A stretch of DNA of 64,000 nucleotides. Source: Paracoccaceae bacterium (lineage in GTDB: Bacteria; Pseudomonadota; Alphaproteobacteria; Rhodobacterales; Rhodobacteraceae). Each line of letters opens with the position of its first letter. Position 1 is the first letter of the stretch. Location of the stretch: positions 1-64,000 of the forward strand of contig CACPBQ010000003.1 in the NCBI GenBank assembly GCA_902632125.1, given 5' to 3'. Positions 36,979-46,115 of the stretch are shown one piece after another. Under the pieces are notes generated by a model, which was not told the DNA's origin, searched no databases, and was given only the letters and a program-made list of their open reading frames with translations. Both the position numbers and the translations under genes were made by a program.

Positions 36979-38472
36979 ATGTCTTTTATTTTAGCAATCG
37001 ATCAAGGTACGACTTCTAGTCGGTCAATTGTTTTTAACGAAAACCTCAAAATAATCGGATCAGCGCAAGAAGAATTTACTCAGCATTTTCCTCAGAGCGG
37101 CTGGGTCGAGCATAATCCAAAAGATTTGCTAGAAACCACGATAGGCACTTGCAAATCGGTACTTAAAAGTTCGTCTATTAATCCAAAAAAAGTTGCTGCC
37201 ATTGGCATTACAAACCAGCGCGAAACAACCTTAGTTTGGGATAAAAATACAGGTGAGCCGGTCTATAACGCAATTGTTTGGCAGGACAGAAGGACAGCGT
37301 CTCATTGTGAAGAGCTTCGCAAAAAGGGGTATGAAAAGAAAGTTACAGACATTACAGGTTTGTTGTTAGACCCTTACTTTTCTTCAACAAAATTAGCTTG
37401 GATCCTTGATAATGTTGAAGGCGTAAGATCAAGAGCAGAGGCGGGCAAACTGCTGTTTGGGACTGTCGACAGTTACCTGATTTGGCATCTCACAGGACGT
37501 CAAAGTCATGTAACCGACGCAACCAATGCTGCCAGGACAATGCTCTATGATATCAGAAATGGTGCTTGGAGCACAGAGATGTGTGATATGTTAAATATCC
37601 CAATCAAAATGTTACCCGAAGTGTGTGACTGTGCTGCAGATTTTGGAATGACATCACCAGAAATTTTTGGGGTATCTATCCCTGTTAAGGGTGTGGCCGG
37701 GGACCAACATGCCGCAACACTTGGACAAGCTTGTTTCGAGCCTGGAATGATGAAATCAACTTATGGTACAGGTTGTTTTGCACTGCTTAATACCGGTAAT
37801 ACAATGGTCACTTCGCAAAACAGAATGTTAACCACTATTGGCTACCAACTTGATGGTAAAATAACTTATGCGCTTGAAGGATCTATTTTTATTGCAGGAG
37901 CCGTTGTTCAGTGGTTGAGGGACGGATTGAAAATCTTGTCCAAAGCCTCAGAGTCTGGCGAGTTGGCAAAATTATCAGACAATAGCCAAAACCTAATTTT
38001 AGTGCCAGCATTTACAGGTTTGGGTGCACCCTACTGGAATGCTGAGTGTCGGGGTGCGGTATATGGTTTGACACGAAATTCTGGTCCAGCTGAATTTTCC
38101 AGGGCTGCTTTAGAAAGTATCGGTTTTCAAACGCGTGACCTACTTGAGGCGATGATGTCTGACTGGAAAACCGGTGCCAAGGGCGGGGTTCTACGCGTAG
38201 ACGGAGGCATGTCAGCATCCAATTGGACGATGCAATTTTTGTCAAATATTTTAGATGCGCCTGTTGATAGACCAGAAGTTTTGGAAACGACAGCTATGGG
38301 AGCGGCATGGCTAGCAGGGATGTGGGTTGGTCTTTATCCTGAACAAAATGAGTTTGCAAAATCTTGGTCACTTGAAAAAAGATTTCAACCTGGAATGGAT
38401 GACGAGTTGAGAGAGCAGCGATACAAAGACTGGAAATCAGCTGTGGCCGCAACTTTAAAGGTAAGGATTTAA
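36979..38472 (+). CDS. glpK: Glycerol kinase
   Basis: 497 residues, normal for GlpK. The FGGY-kinase N-terminus is [16 protein letters not shown], with [22 protein letters not shown], and the ATP-domain blocks [13 protein letters not shown] and the GGxxxS motif in [14 protein letters not shown]. It phosphorylates glycerol with ATP, supplying GlpD. The gene has a good ribosome binding site (TTTTGGAGGAAC) and lies 54 bases after glpD. A small RraA-like gene follows by 4 bases and is probably co-transcribed. Confidence 0.97.
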   Translation: MSFILAIDQGTTSSRSIVFNENLKIIGSAQEEFTQHFPQSGWVEHNPKDLLETTIGTCKSVLKSSSINPKKVAAIGITNQRETTLVWDKNTGEPVYNAIVWQDRRTASHCEELRKKGYEKKVTDITGLLLDPYFSSTKLAWILDNVEGVRSRAEAGKLLFGTVDSYLIWHLTGRQSHVTDATNAARTMLYDIRNGAWSTEMCDMLNIPIKMLPEVCDCAADFGMTSPEIFGVSIPVKGVAGDQHAATLGQACFEPGMMKSTYGTGCFALLNTGNTMVTSQNRMLTTIGYQLDGKITYALEGSIFIAGAVVQWLRDGLKILSKASESGELAKLSDNSQNLILVPAFTGLGAPYWNAECRGAVYGLTRNSGPAEFSRAALESIGFQTRDLLEAMMSDWKTGAKGGVLRVDGGMSASNWTMQFLSNILDAPVDRPEVLETTAMGAAWLAGMWVGLYPEQNEFAKSWSLEKRFQPGMDDELREQRYKDWKSAVAATLKVRI

Positions 38473-38476
38473 GAAC

Positions 38477-39178
38477 ATGATCGAAGAGCCAAAGCCACTC
38501 ACAATTAAAAAAAAATGGAAAAGGCCATCAGGAGAACAGTTAAAAGCTTTTCAAAATATGCCATCTGGTTTTGTAACTGACGCATTAGATGGCCAAGGAA
38601 CTTTATCAATCGATATAAAGCCGGTTGGCGACGGAAGGGATATAAATTGTGTTGTGGTTGGAGCTGCGGTCACTGCTGGAAATAACGCAGCTGATATCAT
38701 GGGGACATTGGCGGCTTTAAATTTTATTCAAGAGAATGATGTTTTAGTAGCTTCTGTCTCTAAGCATCAAGGTTGTGCTGCTGCCGGTGATAGAGTGATG
38801 GGTATGCTCAAAAATTGTGGGGGCGCTGGTTTTGTGACTGATGGCCCGATGCGTGATTATAAAGGGTTAATTGAAGTTGGACTACCAGCATGGTGTACGG
38901 GTTTAACGCCTGCTTCCCCGTTCACAAAAGGTCCTGCGACAGTCGGTTTGCCGATAAATATTGGTGGTCAGAATGTAGAAAGTGGTGACATTATCGTTGC
39001 AGACATGGATGGAGTTGTTGTAGTCCCGCATAATAAAATAGATTTTGTTATAAACCGGCTTTCTCAAGTTTCTGACTTGGAGTACTCTTTAGACGCAGAA
39101 GTACGGGGAGGTCTTAAAATACCTGACCCGGTAAAAGCCCTAATTTTAAAAAATAATGCTAACTTTGTGGATGATTAA
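38477..39178 (+). CDS. RraA-like / demethylmenaquinone methyltransferase-like family protein
   Basis: 233 residues of the RraA-like fold (PF03737). The blocks TDALDGQG near residue 34, GNNAADIMGTLAALN, the GGAGFVTDGPMRDYKGL region with the R-D pair, and GDIIVADMDGVVVVP are characteristic. Family members include the RNase E regulator RraA and HMG/CHA class II aldolases with the G-x20-R-D-x2-E/D metal site; here R-D is followed by Y-K, so aldolase activity is uncertain. It follows glpK by 4 bases. Its 3' end overlaps the convergent methyltransferase gene by 20 bases. Confidence 0.85.
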   Translation: MIEEPKPLTIKKKWKRPSGEQLKAFQNMPSGFVTDALDGQGTLSIDIKPVGDGRDINCVVVGAAVTAGNNAADIMGTLAALNFIQENDVLVASVSKHQGCAAAGDRVMGMLKNCGGAGFVTDGPMRDYKGLIEVGLPAWCTGLTPASPFTKGPATVGLPINIGGQNVESGDIIVADMDGVVVVPHNKIDFVINRLSQVSDLEYSLDAEVRGGLKIPDPVKALILKNNANFVDD

Positions 39179-40286
39179 TTTTGGTTTCGTATAGTTTGAC
39201 TTTGATCCCGCCGTTATCTACGGCGCTCGAAATATCAAAAAAATTTAATCCAGTTGCTTTAGCAAGCCCTGGATCGCTGGTTATAAGACCAACCCGCCAA
39301 CCAACAAATTTTTCTGACAAAGTTTGACCTAGCGACCTATACAACGCGAATAGTTTTTTTCGGTCACCAATACGTTTTCCATATGGAGGATTTACTAATA
39401 TGATACCTGGTTTTTGAGTTGGTGGTGTCACATTACTTATTGAATTTGTTGTAAAATGACAGAATGTTTCAACACCTGCTTTTTTAGAATTTTTTATCGA
39501 ATTTAGAATAGCACCCTGATCTCGATCAGAACCATAAAATTTTAGGTTTATCTTTTTTTGATAAACTTTTGTCAGCTCTTGGTACTTATTGTTTTTAAAA
39601 GAAGGCAGCTCCATAAAAGCGAAAGTTCTATTTCTGCCAGCAGGCAGACCTAATGCAATTTCCGCAGCTTCTATGACTATCGTTCCTGATCCACACATTG
39701 GATCATAAACGACTTGAGAACCGTCAAATTTCATTTTTTCCAAAAATAATGCTGCTAAAGTTTCCCTTATTGGGGCTTTGCCAGACTCAATTTTATAGCC
39801 GCGTTTATGCAAGCCTTCTCCAGAACTATCCAGGCTTATAGTACATATGTCAGATGAAATTCTTGTTTTAATTATAATTCTGGAAGTAGGATCTTCTTTA
39901 GCATCAATTTTATCACTTATCGCCTTAGATATCCGCTGACTGGCTGCTCCAGAATGGTAAATTTTACTTTTCCGACAAGTAGTTTCTACTCTAAATGATT
40001 TTTTATATTGAAGAATGTTTTCCCAATTTAATTTGTGTGAGAGCTTATCCAGTTGAGCTAAGTGTGAAACTCGAAAAGAGGCAATCCGCACCAATATTTT
40101 AGATGCGCCTCTTAAATAAAAATTTGCGCGCCAGACGTCGTGCCAATCGCCAAATAATCTAACACCCCCGACCATCAATTCAGTCTGTTTGGAACTATTT
40201 CTTTTAATTTCCGATAATAGTTCTTGTTCAAGACCTGGTATACAAGATGCAAAAATTTCAAATTTTTCTTGGTTCATTTTGAGCAA
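39159..40286 (-). CDS. THUMP-domain class I SAM-dependent RNA methyltransferase (RlmL N-terminal type)
   Basis: 375 residues. The N-terminal region to about 160 is a ferredoxin-like plus THUMP RNA-binding module (FEIFASCIPGLEQELLSEI at the start). The methyltransferase domain has YDPMCGSGTIVIEAAEIALG, FYGSDRD and the N6/N2-guanine type catalytic motif VNPPYGKRIG. The family modifies guanine N2 in 23S rRNA (G2445 in E. coli). It is a stand-alone version lacking the RlmK half. It lies 6 bases downstream of rppH and is probably in the same operon. Confidence 0.9.
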   Translation of the reverse strand: MLKMNQEKFEIFASCIPGLEQELLSEIKRNSSKQTELMVGGVRLFGDWHDVWRANFYLRGASKILVRIASFRVSHLAQLDKLSHKLNWENILQYKKSFRVETTCRKSKIYHSGAASQRISKAISDKIDAKEDPTSRIIIKTRISSDICTISLDSSGEGLHKRGYKIESGKAPIRETLAALFLEKMKFDGSQVVYDPMCGSGTIVIEAAEIALGLPAGRNRTFAFMELPSFKNNKYQELTKVYQKKINLKFYGSDRDQGAILNSIKNSKKAGVETFCHFTTNSISNVTPPTQKPGIILVNPPYGKRIGDRKKLFALYRSLGQTLSEKFVGWRVGLITSDPGLAKATGLNFFDISSAVDNGGIKVKLYETKINHPQS

Positions 40287-40292
40287 TAAAAG

Positions 40293-40778
40293 TCATTTAA
40301 TCAGGTGACCAAGTTCTGAAAATACTTTTTGATAAACTTCTACTTTAAAGGGCACAATCGAAGACAAAAGATCTTTTTTTGATTTCCATGCCCATTCAGA
40401 GAACTCAGGTTCTTCAGTACCTATATTTATATCAGAGTCCTGTCCAAGGAATTCAAATGCAAACCACTTTTGCTTCTGACCTCTATATTGACCGTTCCAT
40501 AGCTTAGGGATGAGTTCGATAGGAATATCGTAGGACAACCAACCAGTTGTCCCGCCAATTAAGCGAGCCTTGCTGTGGTGTATGCCAGTTTCTTCGGACA
40601 ATTCTCTAAAAGCAGCTGTTTCAGGAGTTTCGTTTTTATCTATACCCCCCTGGGGCATTTGCCATGCGTTAGTATTATTATCTATTCGTTTTCCAGAAAA
40701 AATATGACCCTTGGTATTGATTAAAACCATCCCAACATTTTTACGATACTTTAGCTTCGAAACGTCAATGACGGTCAT
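40293..40778 (-). CDS. rppH: RNA pyrophosphohydrolase
   Basis: 161 residues with a complete Nudix box, GGIDKNETPETAAFRELSEETGI in function: the G-x5-E-x7-RE-x2-EE-x-G pattern runs from residue 44 to 66. The opening YRKNVGMVLIN and WQMPQGG are characteristic of RppH/NudH. It removes pyrophosphate from the 5' end of mRNAs, starting RNase E-dependent decay. It lies 22 bases after ctpA on the minus strand, the order also seen in other Rhodobacterales. Confidence 0.94.
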   Translation of the reverse strand: MTVIDVSKLKYRKNVGMVLINTKGHIFSGKRIDNNTNAWQMPQGGIDKNETPETAAFRELSEETGIHHSKARLIGGTTGWLSYDIPIELIPKLWNGQYRGQKQKWFAFEFLGQDSDINIGTEEPEFSEWAWKSKKDLLSSIVPFKVEVYQKVFSELGHLIK

Positions 40779-40800
40779 TTTAATGATCTTTTATACATGT

Positions 40801-42126
40801 CTACTTTTTTGGTCCTAAAGCGTTGAGGCCCGTCAGAATATCTATTGCATATGCGAGCTGGTAGTCTGCATTGCGTAATTCTGCAGCTTTTTCTGCTTTG
40901 GCTCTATCTTCTTCGATTTGTTGAATTTCATCTTCTGAAAGACTGTCATTTGAAAGTGAACCTCTTAAATCCGACTCTGACCTATATCTAAAACCATCTT
41001 CGTCATCGTCAGTCCGGCGACGTGGTTGCTCTACAATAATGTCTGGAGTAACGCCTAGATTTTGAATTGAACGACCTGAAGGTGAATAATATCGGGCAGT
41101 TGTAAGTCGCATGGCACTCTGTTCACGTAATGGCATCACTGTTTGAACTGAACCTTTCCCAAAGCTCTTAGTGCCGACTACAATTCCTCTTCTATGGTCC
41201 TTTAAGGCTGCAGCCACGATTTCGGAGGCTGAAGCTGAACCCCCATTTATGAGGACAACGATTGGTTTACCTTCAATTATGTCACCAGGCGTTGCATTGT
41301 ATCTGTCTCCTTCTTCCGGGTCTCTGCCTCTTGTAGAAACAATTTCACCCTTGTCTAGGAAAGCATCTGACACGCGTATAGCTTGGGAAAGCAAACCACC
41401 TGGATTATTGCGCAGGTCTATTACGACCCCATTAATATTTTCTAATCCACCCGCACTCTGTAACTTTTCGTCCAATCCATCTCGAATATTATCAAACGTA
41501 TTATCATTAAAGGTTGTTACTCGGATAACAACACTTTTACCCTCAGTGCGCACTCTAGCAGCTGTTAGCTTAATAAAGTCTCTTATGATAGTTACGTCGA
41601 AGGGTTCGTCTTCTCCTTCTCGAACGACGGTGATTACTATTTCAGATCCAACTGGCCCACGCATGCGCTCAACAGCTTCATTCAGAGTTAATCCGAGCAC
41701 ACTTTCTCCATCGACGTGAGTGATAAAGTCTCCAGCTTCCATTCCTGCTTCGTCAGCTGGAGTTCCATCAATTGGAGAGACGACTTTAACGAACCCCTCC
41801 TCCTGAGTTACCTCGATACCAAGCCCCCCAAATTCTCCACGAGTTTGCTCTCGCATTTTTTCAGCATCGACAGGAGGAAGATATCCTGAATGAGGATCCA
41901 AAGAAGTTAGCATCCCATTTATGGCGGCTTCAATTAATTCTTTTGCATCTACTTCCTCTACGTATTCTGATCTGATGCGGTCAAATATATCCCCAAATAA
42001 ATCAAGTTGTTCATAAACATCGGCCTTGTCAGAATTGTTTTCTGCTAAAACAGGACCAGTAAATTTAACAGCTGTAAAGATTCCTAAAGTCCCCCCTAAA
42101 AATGCTGCTAAAATTATTTTTTTCAT
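40801..42126 (-). CDS. ctpA: S41-family C-terminal processing peptidase
   Basis: 441 residues. A signal/anchor (IILAAFLGGTLGIFTAVKF) precedes a PDZ domain (about 90-165, GGLGIEVTQEEGFVKVV) and the serine protease core with the catalytic serine in GGSASASEIVAAAL and the lysine in GTKSFGKGSVQT. CtpA cleaves periplasmic proteins at their C-termini and in several proteobacteria controls peptidoglycan hydrolases. It is immediately downstream of an EnvC-like gene, so a link to cell-wall turnover is plausible. The tail (EEDRAKAEKAAELRNADYQLAYA) is charged and typical for the alphaproteobacterial form. Confidence 0.95.
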   Translation of the reverse strand: MKKIILAAFLGGTLGIFTAVKFTGPVLAENNSDKADVYEQLDLFGDIFDRIRSEYVEEVDAKELIEAAINGMLTSLDPHSGYLPPVDAEKMREQTRGEFGGLGIEVTQEEGFVKVVSPIDGTPADEAGMEAGDFITHVDGESVLGLTLNEAVERMRGPVGSEIVITVVREGEDEPFDVTIIRDFIKLTAARVRTEGKSVVIRVTTFNDNTFDNIRDGLDEKLQSAGGLENINGVVIDLRNNPGGLLSQAIRVSDAFLDKGEIVSTRGRDPEEGDRYNATPGDIIEGKPIVVLINGGSASASEIVAAALKDHRRGIVVGTKSFGKGSVQTVMPLREQSAMRLTTARYYSPSGRSIQNLGVTPDIIVEQPRRRTDDDEDGFRYRSESDLRGSLSNDSLSEDEIQQIEEDRAKAEKAAELRNADYQLAYAIDILTGLNALGPKK

Positions 42127-42141
42127 GTTGCTATTCCTTGT

Positions 42142-43284
42142 TTATTTGAACCAATTCAATGGATTTTTAGGCTCTGAACCTTCCCTCACTTCAACATAAA
42201 GCGTTTCCGATAATTTCCCAGAATAAATGTTTGCCTGAGTTTTAAAAATCTTATCAACTTCATCTGATTGACTAGGCATTAACCCTATGGGCGATAAAGC
42301 TGGAATCACTTGGCCGATCTCGCCATATACTGTATCCATTCCAGCAAAAACAAATAATAGTCCGTTCTGTGGCTCTAAGATAGCTACATTTCCATAATCT
42401 AAAAGAGGTCCTAAGTACCTAATCGTTGCCGCTGTTGGCGATATAACAATAGCTCTAGGGTCAGTAGCTAGAACTATGCCAGATCGTTTTATTCCAGAAG
42501 CGTCTGGTTCATTAAATTTGCCTAAAATCTTACCTCTCACTGGTAATTTGAGATTTCCTTTCCTGTCACTTACAGGTGGTAAGGAAACAGAAGTTTCGTT
42601 GATAGCTATAGACTGAACCGATGAGGCAAAAGTCTCTAAATCTTTAGAAGCTTTCATAAGTGTTTCCAGTTTTTCGGGGTCAGTTACAAACCGTTTTGGC
42701 AAGTTATCCCGGTTAGCAATAGCACGTCCCAAATTAACGTGAGCTTTTTGAAGTTCTAACAAGCCAGTTTTAAGGGATGATTGAGCCGTAAATTGTGTTT
42801 CAGATAATTGTTTTAAGACCATCACCTGATCTCTAAGTTGGTTAACATTTTCCTGTAGTACTGGAACAATATCGGAAATAATCATCCCGCTTCTTGCTGT
42901 CGCGAGTGGCCCACTAGGGTGAAGTATATGACCAGCGATCGGTGTTTTTTGAACCGTAGCTAAAACTCCCAAAAATTGCATAATTTCATTTTCATTCTGG
43001 TCCAATACATCTTGAAGTTGGGCCTGCTGCAGGGTTAAATCACGAACGGAAACTCTTAAAATAGCTAGAGTTTCTTCGTAGCTTTGAATGGCTTGGCTAA
43101 GTGACTTTATTCTTTTTTTTGCATTTTTTGCATTTTTAAGATCTGCAGCAGCTAGGTCTAAAGCTTCGATAGCAAAGATCGTTTCAAGCGCTTTTGAAGA
43201 TTGTGCAAATACTGAGTTTGAACAAAAAAAACTGCTGATAGCGACCAGTGTTATTATTAGTTTATTTTTAATGATGGCGTTCAT
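42142..43284 (-). CDS. EnvC-like murein hydrolase activator (degenerate LytM/M23)
   Basis: 380 residues. The signal peptide is IITLVAISSFFCSNSVFAQS; residues about 30-225 are predicted coiled coil (KKRIKSLSQAIQSYEETLAI, QNVNQLRDQVMVLKQL-type heptads); the C-terminal domain begins at KLPVRGKILGKFNEP and resembles LytM. The HxxxD and HxH zinc ligands of active M23 endopeptidases are absent (SGIVLATDP, TLYVEVREG), as in EnvC/NlpD activators of amidases. It acts in the periplasm on septal peptidoglycan. It overlaps gpmI by 4 bases. Confidence 0.87.
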   Translation of the reverse strand: MNAIIKNKLIITLVAISSFFCSNSVFAQSSKALETIFAIEALDLAAADLKNAKNAKKRIKSLSQAIQSYEETLAILRVSVRDLTLQQAQLQDVLDQNENEIMQFLGVLATVQKTPIAGHILHPSGPLATARSGMIISDIVPVLQENVNQLRDQVMVLKQLSETQFTAQSSLKTGLLELQKAHVNLGRAIANRDNLPKRFVTDPEKLETLMKASKDLETFASSVQSIAINETSVSLPPVSDRKGNLKLPVRGKILGKFNEPDASGIKRSGIVLATDPRAIVISPTAATIRYLGPLLDYGNVAILEPQNGLLFVFAGMDTVYGEIGQVIPALSPIGLMPSQSDEVDKIFKTQANIYSGKLSETLYVEVREGSEPKNPLNWFK

Positions 43285-44795
43285 AACAATAAAGAATTTC
43301 CAGTCATTTCGGGTGGTGGTTTTAGATCCATAAGTTCTAAAATCGTGGGCGCTATGTCGGAAAGCCGTCCCCCATTGGATAAAGATTTATTTTTAGGTCC
43401 ATTAAATAAAATGGCGGGAACCGGGTTTAGAGTATGTGACGTATGGGGATTTCCAGTAAAAGGATCAACCATAATTTCACAGTTACCATGATCAGCTGTT
43501 AAAAACAAAGTTCCTTCTACTTTTTTCAGGGCATGTACCAAATGGCCAAGACTTTTATCAACTGCTTCGCAAGCTTCGATTGTGGCATGTAAATTTCCAG
43601 TATGTCCCACCATATCTGGATTGGCATAATTTGTAACTATGAGATCATAATTACTATCAATGGCGTCAACTAAAGTGTCAGTGACAGCTTTGGCAGACAT
43701 CTCTGGTTTTAAGTCATATGTAGCAACTTTAGGAGAGTTAGGCATATTACGAACCTCTCCTTCAAAATATTCCTCACTACCCCCGTTTAGAAAATATGTG
43801 ACATGCGGATATTTCTCAGTTTCAGCGAGTCTTAATTGCCTTTTCTTCGCTAGTGATACCCACTCGCCTAAGGTATTTTTAATTTTTGGTTTTGGATAGC
43901 AAGTAGCCATAAATGCGTTATGATTATCGGAATATTCGACCATTCCCAGTAAGTTTTTTATCTTAGGTCTGTTTTCAATTTCCAACTCTAAAAAATTTGG
44001 ATCTCCAATAGCGCTCAAAATTTGTCTTGACCGGTCGGCGCGAAAATTCAAACAGAAAAACCCATCATTTTCATTAATTCCTGTGTATTGATTAATAACA
44101 GTTGGAGGAATAAATTCGTCTGTCACATCAGACTCATATGCTTCCTCGATCGCCATTTGCACATTGGATGTTTTTTGATCACTATTTCCAAAGATTATTG
44201 CATTGTAAGCTAAATGAACGCGCTCCCAACGATTGTCACGATCCATTGTATAGTAGCGGCCGCTTACTGTTCCAGCCTGAACTTTCTCACTTAGAAGTGG
44301 ATTTATTTTGTTCACAAATTCTATTGCTGATTGCGGCGCAGCATCGCGTCCATCAGTGATGAGATGAAGGATTACGGGAACGTCATGAGACTGAAATAGT
44401 CGAATGGATGTAGTCAAATGATTTATATGTCCATGTACACCACCATCTGATAAAACGCCCATTAAATGTGCTCGACCACTATTTTTTTTTATATTTTGTA
44501 GATGATTGAGCAGATTTTTGTTTTTAAAAAAGTTCTTATTTTCTATCTCTAGATCTATTTGACCTAAATCCATTGAGACTATTCTCCCAGCACCAATGTT
44601 CATATGTCCAACTTCTGAGTTGCCCATTTGTCCCTCTGGCAATCCAACATCTGTTCCATGGGTTAATAGCGTTGTCTTTGGGCAAGTTTGCCATAAATAA
44701 TCAAAAGTAGGTGTTCTTGCTAGGACTGGCGCACTGCTAATCTTATCTTCGGATAAACCCCATCCATCCAAGATACATAAAACTACAGGCGGCAT
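43281..44795 (-). CDS. gpmI: 2,3-bisphosphoglycerate-independent phosphoglycerate mutase
   Basis: 504 residues, near the family's 510. Metal-binding ILDGWG at the N-terminus, catalytic serine S60 in MGNSEVGHMNIGAG, SDGGVHGHINHL, and the C-terminal FLTADHGNCE then HTSHTLNPVP are all intact. It interconverts 3- and 2-phosphoglycerate in glycolysis and gluconeogenesis, using manganese rather than a bisphosphoglycerate cofactor. Its stop overlaps the EnvC-like start by 4 bases. The upstream 156 bases to rlmH hold no gene that I can see. Confidence 0.96.
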   Translation of the reverse strand: MPPVVLCILDGWGLSEDKISSAPVLARTPTFDYLWQTCPKTTLLTHGTDVGLPEGQMGNSEVGHMNIGAGRIVSMDLGQIDLEIENKNFFKNKNLLNHLQNIKKNSGRAHLMGVLSDGGVHGHINHLTTSIRLFQSHDVPVILHLITDGRDAAPQSAIEFVNKINPLLSEKVQAGTVSGRYYTMDRDNRWERVHLAYNAIIFGNSDQKTSNVQMAIEEAYESDVTDEFIPPTVINQYTGINENDGFFCLNFRADRSRQILSAIGDPNFLELEIENRPKIKNLLGMVEYSDNHNAFMATCYPKPKIKNTLGEWVSLAKKRQLRLAETEKYPHVTYFLNGGSEEYFEGEVRNMPNSPKVATYDLKPEMSAKAVTDTLVDAIDSNYDLIVTNYANPDMVGHTGNLHATIEACEAVDKSLGHLVHALKKVEGTLFLTADHGNCEIMVDPFTGNPHTSHTLNPVPAILFNGPKNKSLSNGGRLSDIAPTILELMDLKPPPEMTGNSLLL

Positions 44796-44951
44796 CGAAC
44801 TTTTACCCTAAAAAATATGTCATTGAGCTTTAAAGGCACTTAAAATTATTTAAAAACAGTCGGATGTATCTTTTCACATAAAGGGTACAAATGGGACGCC
44901 GCAGGAAGACACAGTTAAAATTGTTAGAATTAAAAATAAGTTACGCATTGG

Positions 44952-45425
44952 TTACTCCTTATGATATGGACTCCCAGCAAGAATAGTTGCTGACCTATAT
45001 AATTGCTCGGCGATCATGACACGGGCCAGCATATGTGGCCAGACCATTTTTCCGAATGAGATCTTTAAATTTGCTTTATCAAGTAAAATTTTGTCTAAGC
45101 CATCAGCCCCACCTATGACGAGATGGCAATATCCGACACCATCATCTGCCCAATCTGAAAGATATTTAGTAAACTCTTTTGAGGATAACGCTAATCCTCT
45201 TTCATCAAGAGCAATTATTTTTGAGTTCTTATGAAAGTTTTTCATCAATAATTTGGCTTCAGACATTGGCCCGCCGCCTTTTTTTTTATCTTCAACTTCA
45301 ATAACTGAACTTAAAGAGAGGCCAAAGGGCTTTGATAACTTAGAAAATCTAGATAAATAATCATCTATCAGTTCTTTTTCCGGTGAATTTCGAAGGCGCC
45401 CAACAGCGCTTAATGAAATTTTCAT
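44952..45425 (-). CDS. rlmH: 23S rRNA pseudouridine(1915)-N3-methyltransferase
   Basis: 157 residues, the standard SPOUT RlmH size. It has LDERGLALSSKEF, the knot-forming VIGGADGLD and the family-typical end AEQLYRSATILAGSPYHKE. RlmH methylates pseudouridine 1915 in helix 69 of 23S rRNA on assembled ribosomes. It follows rsfS by 15 bases on the minus strand, the usual order in many bacteria. Confidence 0.96.
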   Translation of the reverse strand: MKISLSAVGRLRNSPEKELIDDYLSRFSKLSKPFGLSLSSVIEVEDKKKGGGPMSEAKLLMKNFHKNSKIIALDERGLALSSKEFTKYLSDWADDGVGYCHLVIGGADGLDKILLDKANLKISFGKMVWPHMLARVMIAEQLYRSATILAGSPYHKE

Positions 45426-45440
45426 GAAGAACTTTCTGCG

Positions 45441-45836
45441 TTAGTTGCCGATAGGTTGCCACATTTTTTCTAATTGATAAAATTCGCGGACCTCCGGTCT
45501 GAATACATGTACAATCACATCATCCATATCAATCAAAACCCAGTCTCCCGCATCCTTACCTTCGACTTTGCTTGTTCTACCCAAATCCTGTTTGATGTTA
45601 TCCACCAGTTTTTCAGAAATTGCGGAAACTTGTCTGGAAGACCTCCCTGATGCGATAATCATGTAATCACCAATAGAGGATCTCCCCCGCAGATCGATCT
45701 GCACAATATCTTCTGCCTTATCATTTTTTAATGAGTTTAGTATTCGAGCCAACAGCAACTCGCTTGTTGTCTCTTCGGCTGACTTATCGGCCGCCGGCTG
45801 AACCACAGTGTCAACTGCGTCAACAGTTAGTGTCAG
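45441..45836 (-). CDS. rsfS: Ribosome silencing factor
   Basis: RsfS/Iojap protein with DIVQIDLRGRSSIGDYMIIASGRSSRQVSAISE and the closing VEGKDAGDWVLIDMDDVIVHVF. It binds ribosomal protein L14 and blocks subunit joining when nutrients are short. A GTG at 45806 would give 121 residues but has no ribosome binding site. The only strong one, AGGAGG (45845-45850), lies 8 bases before an in-frame CTG at 45836, giving 131 residues. An ATG 3 bases from that site is out of frame and stops after one more codon. I favour the CTG but am unsure. Confidence 0.88.
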   Translation of the reverse strand: MTLTVDAVDTVVQPAADKSAEETTSELLLARILNSLKNDKAEDIVQIDLRGRSSIGDYMIIASGRSSRQVSAISEKLVDNIKQDLGRTSKVEGKDAGDWVLIDMDDVIVHVFRPEVREFYQLEKMWQPIGN

Positions 45837-46063
45837 AGCATTGCCCTCCTCGTTTGTAATTATACGTTACGTGGGTTTATTTTAGCATGCGTTAAAATAA
45901 TTCGTCAACGAGGACGTTTTAATATTTAGATTTTACTGACTTGATAGTTTTTTGTGAAAGGCTTAATCAGCATATATGGTACGGATTTTGTATATCTTTG
46001 ACTATTCTTGGTTGCTTGTAAGTTTTTTTAACATCATGCAATCTACAGGGTATTACACCAAAA
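45837..46063. promoter_or_regulatory. Divergent intergenic region between rsfS and leuC
   Basis: It must hold promoters for both directions. The strong AGGAGG for rsfS is at its left end (45845-45850). The rest is AT-rich with no clear -35/-10 pair or gene that I could support. Confidence 0.4.
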
Positions 46064-46095
46064 CCGTTAGGTTGGGGGTCTGCAAGCCTAAACGG
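46064..46095 (+). promoter_or_regulatory. Hairpin in the leuC 5' leader
   Basis: CCGTTAGG (46064-46071) can pair with CCTAAACGG (46087-46095), one base bulged, leaving a 15-base loop. It ends 20 bases before the leuC ATG and about 10 before its CTGGAGAG ribosome site. A leader peptide rich in leucine codons was not found, so if it regulates, it is not a classical leu attenuator. Confidence 0.35.
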
Positions 46096-46115
46096 CCAAC
46101 TTTCTGGAGAGTCAA

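Noticed and set aside
41171-41719. Plus-strand open frame of 182 codons
   Set aside because: Antisense to the well-conserved ctpA; composition is the mirror of ctpA codons and there is no ribosome site.
46010-46115. Leucine leader peptide or T-box upstream of leuC
   Set aside because: No run of leucine codons in a short ORF and no T-box sequence; only a simple hairpin was kept.
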